From a virus: DNA of 24,580 bases. The notes beneath the pieces were generated by a model. That model did no database searches. It was not told where the DNA came from and was given only the letters and a program-made list of their open reading frames with translations. Position numbers and translations under genes: made by a program. The stretch is from positions 1-24,580 of IMG/VR virus record IMGVR_UViG_3300030107_003694; one strand, given 5' to 3'. Shown in pieces: positions 1-5,660 of this stretch. Numbering within the stretch: the stretch's first letter is position 1; each line of letters begins with the position of its first letter.

Positions 1-47
1 AGTCTTCTTCTTTGCCTCCAAATCTAGATTTACTAGACTTGCAGTGA

Positions 48-575
48 TTAAACGCCTTCAAAGCTAATCTCAGCTTCTGAATATTCTTCTTCAGTAGTTC
101 TTACATTCCATTCATGATTAACTTCTACTGTATTCTTGGCAATATTCCATATTAAATGACCTTGAGACCCTTCATTGATCTCCCAACCACCAGGAATTAG
201 TTGAAATAAGGCATCAAATACCATATTTTCAGACTTATCACCTAATGTTTTCTTTAATTCAGGGCAACTATCATCGTTTCCAGGGAATCCTCCCCACTCA
301 TATTTATTATCATTATCAACATAAGCGTAGATTTCATCACCAGAATCTCCATATCCAGAATATTCTATAACTATCTTTTTGATATCAGTACCTTTTCTAA
401 GGCATTGCTCTCTCAAGGCTTTCATTCCTTTAATAGCTTCATTTCTTCTAGATATATTAAGATAATCATACCAATTTCCATGTTCACCTACTTCATTTTT
501 ACCACCTTCAGCACTATAAGCTGATTTAGGCCAAGATTCTTTAGGTCCTAGTTCTATATATTGTAATTTTTCCAC
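48..575 (-). CDS. DUF6878-like small protein
   Basis: This 175-residue acidic protein starts at GTG, with GGAG about 8 nt upstream and a TAGTG overlap with the preceding gene's stop. The C-terminal half follows the layout I associate with the uncharacterised DUF6878 family of plasmids and phages: a strand with a GDSG motif (IVIEYSGYGDSGD, about residues 68-80), then GGWEINEGSQG (about 129-139), then a strand ending in EEYSEAE near the C-terminus. That family has no established biochemical activity, so no function is assigned. It is the most distal visible gene of the leftward module. A GGAGG (complement of 15-19) follows its stop on the minus strand, but no start codon lies before the window edge. 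The family assignment is from memory of its motif and is moderately sure; the gene itself is very likely real. Confidence 0.85.
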   Translation of the reverse strand: MEKLQYIELGPKESWPKSAYSAEGGKNEVGEHGNWYDYLNISRRNEAIKGMKALREQCLRKGTDIKKIVIEYSGYGDSGDEIYAYVDNDNKYEWGGFPGNDDSCPELKKTLGDKSENMVFDALFQLIPGGWEINEGSQGHLIWNIAKNTVEVNHEWNVRTTEEEYSEAEISFEGV

Positions 576-868
576 TAGAATTCTCCTTCTTCTTTGCGGG
601 GAGCCTCATCATTACCACATTGATAGTCTTCCCAGTTATCGTGTTCACAAGCATGTCTTTGAGTAGCACATGCATAACAATCTTCTTTAGAGTTATTACT
701 CCACAATTTTTCCATCTGTTCATCAAACATTTCTTGCATAACTTCAAGATCATATATTTTTCTACCATTCATTTCTTTCCAAAATATTGGAATAACTATA
801 TTATCTCTGTAGAAATTGTCTATTTGGTCTTGTATTTCGTGCAATAATGCATCTTTTTCAAAGCTCAT
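575..868 (-). CDS. Small Cys/His-rich protein, unknown function
   Basis: A 97-residue protein. A longer reading from TTG at 892 is possible, but GAGGAG sits 6-7 nt before the ATG at 868, and that ATG overlaps the upstream stop as ATGA, so 868 is preferred. The N-terminal two thirds look helical and acidic. The last third carries C-Y-A-C, then H-x-C-x-H, then a further Cys, a spacing that could bind one zinc ion. I do not recognise the family. Translational coupling on both sides (ATGA upstream, TAGTG downstream) places it firmly in the leftward operon. Confidence 0.75.
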   Translation of the reverse strand: MSFEKDALLHEIQDQIDNFYRDNIVIPIFWKEMNGRKIYDLEVMQEMFDEQMEKLWSNNSKEDCYACATQRHACEHDNWEDYQCGNDEAPRKEEGEF

Positions 869-1206
869 AACTTGCTCCTCATTAATTTCCAATCACCTGT
901 ATTTACAACTCTTTGGAAAATTGTTTCACCAACTTCTTTAGCTCCTAATTCTCCATCCTGCCATAAATCTTCATCAGGAACTTCTTCCCATCTGTCATTC
1001 TGTCTTAATGTAGCTATTTCATCTCTTAATACAGTTATAGTGTGACTATATTGTTCTGCATTAATAACAGCCTTAAACTTCTCATGCTTTAAGTCCCTAT
1101 TGTCTTGATAACTAGGAATTAAATTAAGATAATCTACTTCTTGCCAAGATCTTAATACTTCTCTAAGCTCTTGATTTTCTTGCAATTCTTTAACTATATC
1201 TTGCAT
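865..1206 (-). CDS. Hypothetical phage protein
   Basis: A 113-residue protein with an excellent GGAGGT about 6 nt before its ATG. The sequence is charged and mostly helical, with a predicted coiled-coil start (DIVKELQENQELREVLRSW). No cysteine, membrane segment or recognisable motif is present. Its stop overlaps the next gene's start by 4 nt, and its start overlaps the upstream gene by 17 nt. Function unknown. Confidence 0.75.
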   Translation of the reverse strand: MQDIVKELQENQELREVLRSWQEVDYLNLIPSYQDNRDLKHEKFKAVINAEQYSHTITVLRDEIATLRQNDRWEEVPDEDLWQDGELGAKEVGETIFQRVVNTGDWKLMRSKL

Positions 1207-1591
1207 CTTTTACCTCCTCAAGGTTGCAATTTATTGTCCAAGGTCTTTTATCATATCTTTCGACATGTTCTTGAAATATTTGAGCTGATTCATTATTATC
1301 ATGTGGATCAATACAATCAAACCAAGATATAAAATCTAATAATTCATAAGTATCATCATCTTTCATGTCTATCCAATACTTATCTTGATATTGTATATAA
1401 CCATCATTGTCTGCAATCTTTTCTTGAATAAAGAAATTACCATCACCATCTATATTAGGTACTAGATTCTCTGCATTAGGTAAATCAGTAATTAAATCTC
1501 TAGCTACAGCTAACGCTACAGCACAATGTTGACAATTTTCTGGTTCACCATCTATCAAATCATTCCCCGTTATCATAAATTTCGTGGACAT
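1190..1591 (-). CDS. Hypothetical protein with CxxC-ALA motif
   Basis: A 133-residue acidic protein with GGAGGT 5 nt before the ATG. Near the N-terminus is GEPENCQHCAVALAVARDL (about residues 15-33). This resembles a P-x-x-C-x-x-C-x-[VI]-A-L-A signature that I recall from small uncharacterised proteins in many phages. The rest is aspartate-rich, with tryptophans and a second Cys pair region around FDCIDPHD. A metal-binding or structural role for the CxxC is inference only. It overlaps the upstream gene by 32 nt and the downstream one by 17 nt. Confidence 0.75.
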   Translation of the reverse strand: MSTKFMITGNDLIDGEPENCQHCAVALAVARDLITDLPNAENLVPNIDGDGNFFIQEKIADNDGYIQYQDKYWIDMKDDDTYELLDFISWFDCIDPHDNNESAQIFQEHVERYDKRPWTINCNLEEVKDARYS

Positions 1592-1781
1592 TTTGCACCT
1601 CCATTAATAATGTGTTAATTTCATCATCCGCAGCCTTAGCAGCAGCTGATTTTAATTGAGCTATAGCTACATTCCTGCTAATTCTATGTTTCATACAATA
1701 TTTATCAAAGAATTCATCAGGTATTTGTGTTCTATACTCAAGCCTTAATGTTTTAAAATTAGAATTATGTGATTTATTCAT
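1560..1781 (-). CDS. Small helical hypothetical protein
   Basis: A 73-residue protein. The ATG at 1781 is preferred to the TTG one codon upstream because AGGAGAG lies 7 nt before it. The middle part (FFDKYCMKHRISRNVAIAQL) has the look of a short DNA-binding-like helical pair, but no known family is recognised. The C-terminus is acidic. It overlaps both neighbours. Confidence 0.65.
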   Translation of the reverse strand: MNKSHNSNFKTLRLEYRTQIPDEFFDKYCMKHRISRNVAIAQLKSAAAKAADDEINTLLMEVQNVHEIYDNGE

Positions 1782-2004
1782 CAAGTTTCTCTCCTGTTAT
1801 GACATCTAATCCTGTTTGTTCTTCATACATATCTTCAGTCATTCTTTTAGTGAACTCAATAGACCCATTTACTCTTTCTAACCATTCAGAATGAGCATTA
1901 AGTAGGCTAACAAGAACTTCAATAGTTTCTTCAAGCCTATCTAGTCGTTTATTAATTTTATCAAATCTATCAAGGTTTTTATTATTTATTGTTTCTTGAT
2001 TCAT
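1774..2004 (-). CDS. Small coiled-coil protein
   Basis: A 76-residue protein. Residues 9-45 form a clear heptad pattern (FDKINKRLDRLEETIEVL and onwards), so a dimeric or trimeric coiled coil is likely. The start ATG overlaps the upstream stop as TAATG, and GGAG lies just inside the upstream gene. No catalytic motif is seen; a structural or adaptor role is inferred only. Confidence 0.7.
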   Translation of the reverse strand: MNQETINNKNLDRFDKINKRLDRLEETIEVLVSLLNAHSEWLERVNGSIEFTKRMTEDMYEEQTGLDVITGEKLDE

Positions 2005-2282
2005 TATGCATCTCCTACGCTTAATACAGGTAATGTTTTATCACCAACAACTAGTGCACCACCATCATTACCCTCATCATCTCTCATAGGATATACCCAG
2101 TCGCCATTATCTAACTGAAATACTACAGGTCTGCTGTACCACATTGAATCATTAGCTTCTTCATCACTAAGATATTCTACTCTAGTAATCTTTCTTCCTA
2201 ATAAATGCTCATTAGCATATTCAGTCCAATACTTATTTCTTTGCTTTGGATCGCTTAGATCTACTTTTTCTTTTTCTGACAT
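2004..2282 (-). CDS. Conserved phage protein with DDEGN motif, unknown function
   Basis: A 92-residue protein. The ATG at 2282, preceded by a GGGGG purine run, is preferred to the upstream TTG at 2306. The pattern is GRKITRVEYLSDEEA, then W-x-x-RPVVFQLDNGDWVYP, then DDEGNDGGAL, then a C-terminal LPVL. I recognise this as a small uncharacterised family common in aquatic phages and some bacteria, built as a beta-rich domain with a conserved DDEGN turn. Its function is not established. It overlaps the 45-residue ORF at 2233-2370 by 50 nt in another frame. Confidence 0.8.
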   Translation of the reverse strand: MSEKEKVDLSDPKQRNKYWTEYANEHLLGRKITRVEYLSDEEANDSMWYSRPVVFQLDNGDWVYPMRDDEGNDGGALVVGDKTLPVLSVGDA

Positions 2283-2370
2283 CTTTCCCCCTTGGTCTAT
2301 AACCAAATATTGTATTATTAATTTTTCTTACCAAACCCCATAGAATACGAAGCTCTTGTTTTTTACTCAT
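2233..2370 (-). CDS. Small basic protein, possible overlapping gene
   Basis: A 45-codon ORF beginning MSKKQELRILWGLVRKINN and ending in a strongly basic Arg/Lys/Ser tail (about residues 31-45). The start is convincing: AGGAGG lies exactly 6 nt before the ATG, and the ATG overlaps the upstream stop by 8 nt (ATGAGTAA). Against it, the last 50 nt lie over the next gene in another frame, and that gene has its own start. The basic tail could contact nucleic acid. It may instead be a leader ORF that couples translation to the next gene. Confidence 0.5.
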   Translation of the reverse strand: MSKKQELRILWGLVRKINNTIFGYRPRGKDVRKRKSRSKRSKAKK

Positions 2371-2539
2371 CTTCATCCTCCTCTAAGGTATATTCTTGTG
2401 TATTATCTTGCATCCACTCAGCCCAGCAGTTACCATTTCCGCATAACATATTACTTGTATCATATTCATAAGAATAATAATTAGCATAAAAAGTATCTGT
2501 GAGCTTAGTGTTGCAATAATAACATTTATAGAGTGCCAC
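2363..2539 (-). CDS. Small zinc-ribbon-like protein
   Basis: A 58-residue protein. The GTG at 2539 has AAGG 5 nt upstream and gives only a 14-nt overlap with the preceding gene; an upstream GTG at 2566 is the alternative. The sequence opens MALYKCYYCNTKL, and a second Cys pair follows as CGNGNC, giving C-x2-C then C-x4-C, as in small zinc ribbons. The tail is very acidic. Zinc binding is inferred from spacing. Partner and function are unknown. Confidence 0.65.
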   Translation of the reverse strand: MALYKCYYCNTKLTDTFYANYYSYEYDTSNMLCGNGNCWAEWMQDNTQEYTLEEDEDE

Positions 2540-2864
2540 TTTCACCTTCTTCGACACGTTTTTCACTGTGCTTTAATGCTTCTTGTTTCTTAATATACTC
2601 TTCAAGTTCTTCTTCAAATAAGCACCTAACATCATCTACTACATGATCTAGATTAACTTTATCTGAAATATTAAGATTAACTGTAACGCTGTCATTGTAG
2701 TCATCGGTTGACAGTTCAGGCTCTGATTCCATCACATAATAATTATCCATACACTTTTCCCAATGCTTGCAAATCATATCTAATAACTTTTTGATAGTTA
2801 TATTTGCTTCAATTGATTTAGTCTCCACTATTTTTGCTTTAACTTCATTTTCTAATACTGACAT
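2526..2864 (-). CDS. Hypothetical acidic protein
   Basis: A 112-residue protein with AGGAGA 8 nt before its ATG. It is helical and acidic with a central beta segment (SVTVNLNISDKVNL) and a charged C-terminal helix. No family is recognised. It is the first gene after the hairpin-rich spacer at 2865-3218, so its mRNA leader, if transcribed through, carries that structure. Confidence 0.7.
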   Translation of the reverse strand: MSVLENEVKAKIVETKSIEANITIKKLLDMICKHWEKCMDNYYVMESEPELSTDDYNDSVTVNLNISDKVNLDHVVDDVRCLFEEELEEYIKKQEALKHSEKRVEEGESGTL

Positions 2865-2903
2865 ATCGTAGTCTCCTGTTTATTTTAATTAATTGAATTC
2901 TTT

Positions 2904-2957
2904 GGGGCGAAGCACCGTTACCTTATTTACGTTTTAAGTGGTCGTCATTGTCGCCCC
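2904..2957 (-). ncRNA. Hairpin closed by GGGGCGA/TCGCCCC
   Basis: A perfect 7-bp GC-rich inverted repeat (2904-2910 with 2951-2957) encloses about 40 nt. In an AT-rich genome a 6/7 GC stem is notable. On the minus-strand transcript it is the last structure before the leader of the gene at 2864. No U-tract follows, so it does not look like an intrinsic terminator. Confidence 0.4.
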
Positions 2958-3018
2958 CGTGCACATAGACCCTACCCATAGAGTTAAAGAAACTGAGTTT
3001 CCCTCTACGGTTGGTCAT
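2923..3018 (-). CDS. Possible 31-residue microprotein
   Basis: An ORF inside the otherwise non-coding spacer. It starts at ATG after a purine-rich AGGAAGG about 9-10 nt upstream, begins MTNRRGKLSFFNSMGR and ends in HLKRK. Its base composition is more GC-rich than its neighbours. The same bases form hairpins (2968-3016 and part of 2904-2957), so the sequence may be constrained as RNA rather than coding. This is a low-confidence call. Confidence 0.3.
   Translation of the reverse strand: MTNRRGKLSFFNSMGRVYVHGGDNDDHLKRK
2968..3016 (-). ncRNA. Nested hairpin in the 2865-3218 spacer
   Basis: Nested complementary pairs: GACC 2968-2971 with GGTC 3013-3016, CC 2976-2977 with GG 3009-3010, TAGAG 2979-2983 with CTCTA 3003-3007, and GAAAC 2989-2993 with GTTTC 2997-3001, with a 3-nt apical loop. 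Four stacked helices in 49 nt are more than a random AT-rich spacer would usually show. They overlap the possible 31-codon ORF, so function is undecided. Confidence 0.4.
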
Positions 3019-3085
3019 AAGTTTTTTCCTTCCTGCCGCCAGTCTTTTGTATAAACTACCTGGTAGACTTCACCATTGAATGAAT

Positions 3086-3147
3086 TAGGGGAATATCGAG
3101 TGTGAGTAGGTTGTTGAAACCTCGCTAGGTGAGTAGCTATTCCCCTA
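3086..3147 (-). ncRNA. Three-way-junction-like structured element
   Basis: A perfect 10-bp closing stem (TAGGGGAATA 3086-3095 with TATTCCCCTA 3138-3147) encloses two smaller hairpins. Read on the minus strand these are GCTA/TAGC around CTCACC, and AGGTT/AACCT around a 5-nt loop. The 62-nt shape recalls a three-way junction. It is not a tRNA: there is no T-arm and no TTCRA loop. Neither of the two hairpins flanking the junction matches a hammerhead core. Confidence 0.5.
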
Positions 3148-3153
3148 TTTGGA

Positions 3154-3214
3154 GGGAGAAGCATAAAAAGTCAAAAGGAAGGGCTATGTGAACCCAAAAA
3201 GACTAACTTCTCCC
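3154..3214 (-). ncRNA. Hairpin closed by GGGAGAAG/CTTCTCCC
   Basis: A perfect 8-bp stem (3154-3161 with 3207-3214) encloses AGTC/GACT and GGG/CCC pairs, giving one long interrupted hairpin. It begins 4 nt after the stop codon of the leftward gene at 3219. It could protect the 3' end of that mRNA or be the first domain of a longer non-coding RNA that includes the elements at 3086 and 2968. Confidence 0.45.
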
Positions 3215-3218
3215 AATA

Positions 3219-3464
3219 TTAATCTATTTTAATTCCTTTGTACCATGTCTCAATATCTAATACCTTGACATAGTCATCATTTTCATATTTTTCATACCTT
3301 ACTATTGATTTTAAATTCTTACCTTCATGAGTATGGTATACTATTAATGAGTCAATAGAATTTCTACCATATATTTCAACCCATTTTTCAACAGGTGTCT
3401 TTTCAGGTGTATCAATAGGTGAGGAGGCTATTATAAATCCTATAAATATAATTAAATATTTCAT
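3219..3464 (-). CDS. Small exported protein with signal peptide
   Basis: An 81-residue protein starting MKYLIIFIGFIIASSP, which is a short, typical signal peptide or N-terminal anchor with likely cleavage after about residue 16. No lipobox Cys is present. The ATG at 3464 follows GAGGAGG by 7 nt and is preferred to the upstream TTG. The mature part is charged and contains tyrosines and tryptophans (WVEIYGRNSIDSLIVYHTHEG). Location at the membrane or periplasm is inferred from the signal. Function is unknown; a superinfection-exclusion role is possible for such genes but is not shown here. Confidence 0.7.
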   Translation of the reverse strand: MKYLIIFIGFIIASSPIDTPEKTPVEKWVEIYGRNSIDSLIVYHTHEGKNLKSIVRYEKYENDDYVKVLDIETWYKGIKID

Positions 3465-3466
3465 AA

Positions 3467-3697
3467 TCAATCCTCCTCTGGAAATATACTGTCTACCATA
3501 ATAGATAAGCTTAATTTATATTTAAACTCATCAGTCTTAGCTTTTAATTTATCCAAGATAATTGGCTTATTAGACACAAATGTAATGTGAACATCTGCTG
3601 GATCTTCCATATTTAGAGTAACATGCTTTATTTTATTTAATCCATAATAGTTTCGCATATCTTCTAAGGCTTGAGATATTTTATATATATCACTCAT
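3467..3697 (-). CDS. Hypothetical protein
   Basis: A 76-residue protein. GGAGG lies 8 nt before the ATG, inside the end of the upstream gene, and stop and start share a base (TAATG). It has helix, strand (KHVTLNMEDPADVHITFVSN), helix and strand segments, suggesting a small alpha/beta fold. No family is recognised. Confidence 0.7.
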   Translation of the reverse strand: MSDIYKISQALEDMRNYYGLNKIKHVTLNMEDPADVHITFVSNKPIILDKLKAKTDEFKYKLSLSIMVDSIFPEED

Positions 3698-3858
3698 TAT
3701 TTGCCTCCTTTATAAGAAGTAGGCCAGCTCTGTTTATGAACAACTATAGGTTTACTCTCTTTCACCCATTCCAATATTTCTTTTGCAATATTATCAGATG
3801 CAGTGTCTGAATCAATAGTTACTTTTGACACCAAATCTCTAAATTTTACTGATTTCAT
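3697..3858 (-). CDS. Small 53-residue hypothetical protein
   Basis: An ORF of 53 codons beginning MKSVKFRDLVSKVTID and ending SYKGGK. GGAG lies 8 nt before the ATG, and its last codons supply the GGAGG of the next gene, so the two are translationally coupled. It has no cysteine or membrane segment. It is the first gene after the long structured spacer at 3890-4298. Function unknown. Confidence 0.65.
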   Translation of the reverse strand: MKSVKFRDLVSKVTIDSDTASDNIAKEILEWVKESKPIVVHKQSWPTSYKGGK

Positions 3859-3889
3859 ATATCTTTCTCCTTTTAATTAAATTTAATAA

Positions 3890-4298
3890 TAAGATGCTTG
3901 GTGAAGGACTTGAGATACCTTCAGAATGTCTAGTTGCTACGGGCTTTCGCCTCACGATACATACAATAATCACTGTCGTAACTTGTCTTACATAAGCTTT
4001 GCATCACTTATGCATCAACAAAGGACACTATATCCATATTGTATCTTACACTGCTCGCAACAAGCATAGTATAAGTTAGTACCGTAACCAAATCTCTTTA
4101 GTTAATTAGTTTCAACACTCGCCATACTTAAGTTAGTTACACTCTTACACCTCTATCATTTAATAGACATGTCAGTCAACACCGAAAGTATGCTGATGTA
4201 GGCCTTTGGAAACAAGCCGTTCACATCATTACCAATTAAGTATTACATAAGCACACAAGGAGCTACCTTGTAATATGCCCTTGAAATACAACATCTTA
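3890..4298 (-). ncRNA. Candidate large structured non-coding RNA
   Basis: There is no coding sequence of useful length here on either strand, yet the block is bounded by a perfect 7-bp complementary pair: TAAGATG 3890-3896 and CATCTTA 4292-4298. Inside are successive local hairpins: 3902-3907/3918-3923 (6 bp), GGC-GAAA-GCC on the minus strand at 3942-3951 (GNRA loop), 3991-3996/4007-4012 (6 bp), 4045-4075 (11 bp with a 2-nt bulge), 4153-4166, 4194-4199/4223-4228 with a second helix inside, and 4255-4260/4266-4271 (6 bp). One pair in the 4045-4075 stem is U-G on the minus strand but C-A on the plus strand, so the minus transcript fits better. The block starts at the stop codon of the gene at 4296. 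No known RNA class was recognised. Confidence 0.45.
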
Positions 4299-4490
4299 AT
4301 TACAGTTTTCCTTGCAATATCTCTGCAATGTTTTAAATCTTTTATTCTTTTCATCTAATGTTTGTTTACACGCTATATAGTCTGCTTTCCAGCCATTAGC
4401 ACGCTTAAATTGATTACGATACTTATTAATCATAATCCACAATAACATTACAAGAATACCTATCACTGAAAATAGTATTTCATAAATCAT
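4296..4490 (-). CDS. Small single-span membrane protein
   Basis: A 64-residue protein with GGAGGTGTT directly before the ATG and an ATGA overlap with the upstream gene. Residues 3-21 form one membrane helix (IYEILFSVIGILVMLLWIM). A basic segment (KYRNQFKRANGWK) and a helical tail with three cysteines follow. N-terminal anchor plus charged helix recalls inner-membrane spanins, but at this length and away from the lysis genes that is only a possibility. The basic residues after the helix suggest the tail is cytoplasmic. Confidence 0.7.
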   Translation of the reverse strand: MIYEILFSVIGILVMLLWIMINKYRNQFKRANGWKADYIACKQTLDEKNKRFKTLQRYCKENCN

Positions 4491-4696
4491 AACACCTCCT
4501 TGTCAGTGAATATTGGTGACAATGTATCACCATACTGATTCATGAATCTACTATAAGTATTATAAAATCTATCTTCTTCAACCATAGTATCCATTTCAAT
4601 AGTACCACATTCACAATCTATAGTTGTAGTTAAACTATTTTTAGACACACTTGCTACCTCTTTGCATTGAGGGCATTCTACATAACATTTAGACAT
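4487..4696 (-). CDS. Small zinc-ribbon-like protein
   Basis: A 69-residue protein. The ATG at 4696 has GGAG 5-6 nt upstream and gives MSKCYVECPQCKEVA; a longer reading from 4753 lacks a ribosome site. The metal-binding pattern is C-x3-C-x2-C near the start, then C-E-C about residues 28-30, consistent with a small zinc ribbon. The C-terminal half is acidic and aromatic. It appears to head the leftward pair with the membrane protein at 4296. A role in transcription or protein contact is conceivable but not shown. Confidence 0.7.
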   Translation of the reverse strand: MSKCYVECPQCKEVASVSKNSLTTTIDCECGTIEMDTMVEEDRFYNTYSRFMNQYGDTLSPIFTDKEVL

Positions 4697-4834
4697 AGTT
4701 TCTCCTTTAGAGTTTGGTATAAGTTGGTATATTAATAACATACACACGCTCATACATATTGGTTTGTGTTTCCTTGCTTATTGTTCCTTAAAATAAACAA
4801 ATAATACTAAATAATAAATAATTAAAAGACTAAA

Positions 4835-4862
4835 TGGGGGACAGGATACGGCCTCTCCCCCA
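4835..4862 (-). terminator. Likely intrinsic terminator of the 5228 gene
   Basis: A hairpin just past the stop at 4878. TGGGGGA (4835-4841) pairs with TCCCCCA (4856-4862), then after a C-C mismatch AGG (4843-4845) pairs with CCT (4852-4854), leaving a 6-nt loop. On the minus strand the stem is followed by TTTAGTCTTTTAATT, a U-rich but interrupted tail. It would separate the first leftward gene from the rest of the module. Confidence 0.6.
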
Positions 4863-4877
4863 CTTACTCGGTGGTAG

Positions 4878-5228
4878 TTACTGATCAAATATATCCTCAG
4901 TATCAGTTGAGCTGATCTTCATACCAGCATTCAGATAAGTCTGAACAGTGGCAGGATCACCTTTAATGGTATGTACTTTACCATGAGCATCAGTCAGTCT
5001 AGTGACAGTCTGCGTACCAACCTTGACTGGTGTCTTGTTGGCATCTGGTATAGTTACCATGTTAGCAACCTTCTGTAGGTTACCCATATTCTCATAATCA
5101 TCATTACGTATTGCTCTGATTATCTGAGCCTTGACCGCTTGGTGAATTATGTTACCTTCATCCATCTTAACTGGATCATCAATACTTACACGCTTATCCC
5201 ACGCCCTTCTTGTTGTTAGCCTAGCCAT
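4878..5228 (-). CDS. First leftward gene, unknown function
   Basis: A 116-residue protein, MARLTTRRAWDKRVS onwards. AGGAG lies about 7 nt before the ATG, and a good promoter sits just upstream, so it is the first and perhaps most strongly expressed leftward gene, followed at once by a terminator. The N-terminus is basic. The C-terminal part reads HGKVHTIKGDPATVQTYLNAG, a compact beta-alpha unit. No family is recognised. Its codon use (CTG, GCC, ACC, CGC) is visibly richer in G/C than the neighbouring leftward genes, which suggests high expression or a different origin. A small early regulator or host-takeover protein is a plausible but unproven reading. Confidence 0.75.
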   Translation of the reverse strand: MARLTTRRAWDKRVSIDDPVKMDEGNIIHQAVKAQIIRAIRNDDYENMGNLQKVANMVTIPDANKTPVKVGTQTVTRLTDAHGKVHTIKGDPATVQTYLNAGMKISSTDTEDIFDQ

Positions 5229-5254
5229 TTCTAGTCTCCTTATATATTAATAAA

Positions 5255-5284
5255 ATTATACACAAAAATAACAAAAAAAATCAA
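5255..5284 (-). promoter_or_regulatory. Sigma70-like leftward promoter
   Basis: On the minus strand TTGATT (5284-5279) is followed after 18 nt by a perfect TATAAT (5260-5255). Initiation near 5248 would give a leader of about 20 nt carrying AAGGAG for the gene starting at 5228. The spacer is very A/T-rich. Confidence 0.6.
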
Positions 5285-5316
5285 ATCAAAAATAACGTAA
5301 AAACGATAGTGATAAT

Positions 5317-5329
5317 CCCCTGATAGGGG
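5317..5329. repeat. Operator-like inverted repeat
   Basis: CCCCT-gat-AGGGG (5317-5329) lies between the leftward and rightward promoters, upstream of both. Such a short perfect inverted repeat in a divergent control region could bind a dimeric regulator. Related C/G-block hairpins occur at 5612-5627 and 5839-5860. Confidence 0.35.
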
Positions 5330-5382
5330 GTGTACCCTTTCATAAACACTACACACTAAAATTACATAATTTTTGAAACCTC

Positions 5383-5412
5383 TTGTTATTTACTTACATC
5401 ATACCTTATATT
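5383..5412 (+). promoter_or_regulatory. Weak rightward promoter candidate
   Basis: TTGTTA (5383-5388), 18 nt, then TATATT (5407-5412), matching sigma70 boxes at 4/6 and 5/6 positions. It would start the rightward (late) transcript near 5419. The -10 box coincides with the left arm of the outer inverted repeat at 5407-5543, so it and the outer helix of that element may not both be functional. Confidence 0.35.
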
Positions 5413-5543
5413 AGCCTATTGGCATTCGAAAGAATATCATCCATGTGACTTTAGCAGAGGTGAAATGGATCAGACGTTGGGTTGCTACTTCATATAGAGG
5501 TTAAGGCTTGTCCCCTACAGCCAATAGAACTGACCCTAATATA
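5407..5543 (+). ncRNA. Structured leader element upstream of late genes
   Basis: Two nested perfect 8-bp repeats close this 137-nt region: TATATTAG 5407-5414 with CTAATATA 5536-5543, and CTATTGGC 5416-5423 with GCCAATAG 5520-5527. Directly inside is ATTC-GAAA-GAAT (5424-5435), a stem with a GNRA tetraloop, then ATCCAT 5439-5444 with ATGGAT 5465-5470. Two short hairpins (ACTT/AGGT at 5448-5461, and ACTTC/GAGGT further on) each contain a U-G pair that exists only in the plus-strand RNA. A cis-acting leader or a small RNA is inferred. No known riboswitch or ribozyme core was recognised. Confidence 0.45.
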
Positions 5544-5552
5544 AATCTTGGT

Positions 5553-5660
5553 ATGGGAGAAATAACTGGCCTAAGAGGAAATTTAGAAGTTAAAATCATA
5601 AAAAAGGGATTTAGCCCTCAGGGGCTAGGTATATTTAAATGGAGGTTATATGAGTATTAA
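5553..5660 (+). CDS. Possible 35-residue leader peptide
   Basis: A short ORF beginning MGEITGLRGNLEVKIIKKG and overlapping the next gene's start by 11 nt in another frame. No Shine-Dalgarno site precedes its ATG, which argues against it. In its favour, the N-terminus resembles the MG-x-IIGL-x-GL start shared by the proteins at 22598 and 22943. A hairpin (5612-5627) lies inside it. Confidence 0.3.
   Translation: MGEITGLRGNLEVKIIKKGFSPQGLGIFKWRLYEY
5612..5627 (+). promoter_or_regulatory. Hairpin before the 5650 gene
   Basis: A perfect 6-bp stem, TAGCCC-TCAG-GGGCTA, ends 12 nt before the GGAGG of the gene at 5650. No U-tract follows on the plus strand. On the minus strand AAATCCCTTTTTT follows, so it could also terminate leftward read-through. 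Confidence 0.4.

Noticed and set aside
1-47. Start of a further leftward gene
   Set aside because: A GGAGG is visible on the minus strand, but no start codon lies within a usable distance before the window edge.
620-847. 75-residue plus-strand ORF in the leftward module
   Set aside because: Antisense to coupled leftward genes, Phe/Ile-rich shadow without a ribosome site.
3086-3147. tRNA gene
   Set aside because: A closing stem and two arms exist, but there is no T-arm or TTCRA loop, no anticodon-arm geometry and the total length is too short.
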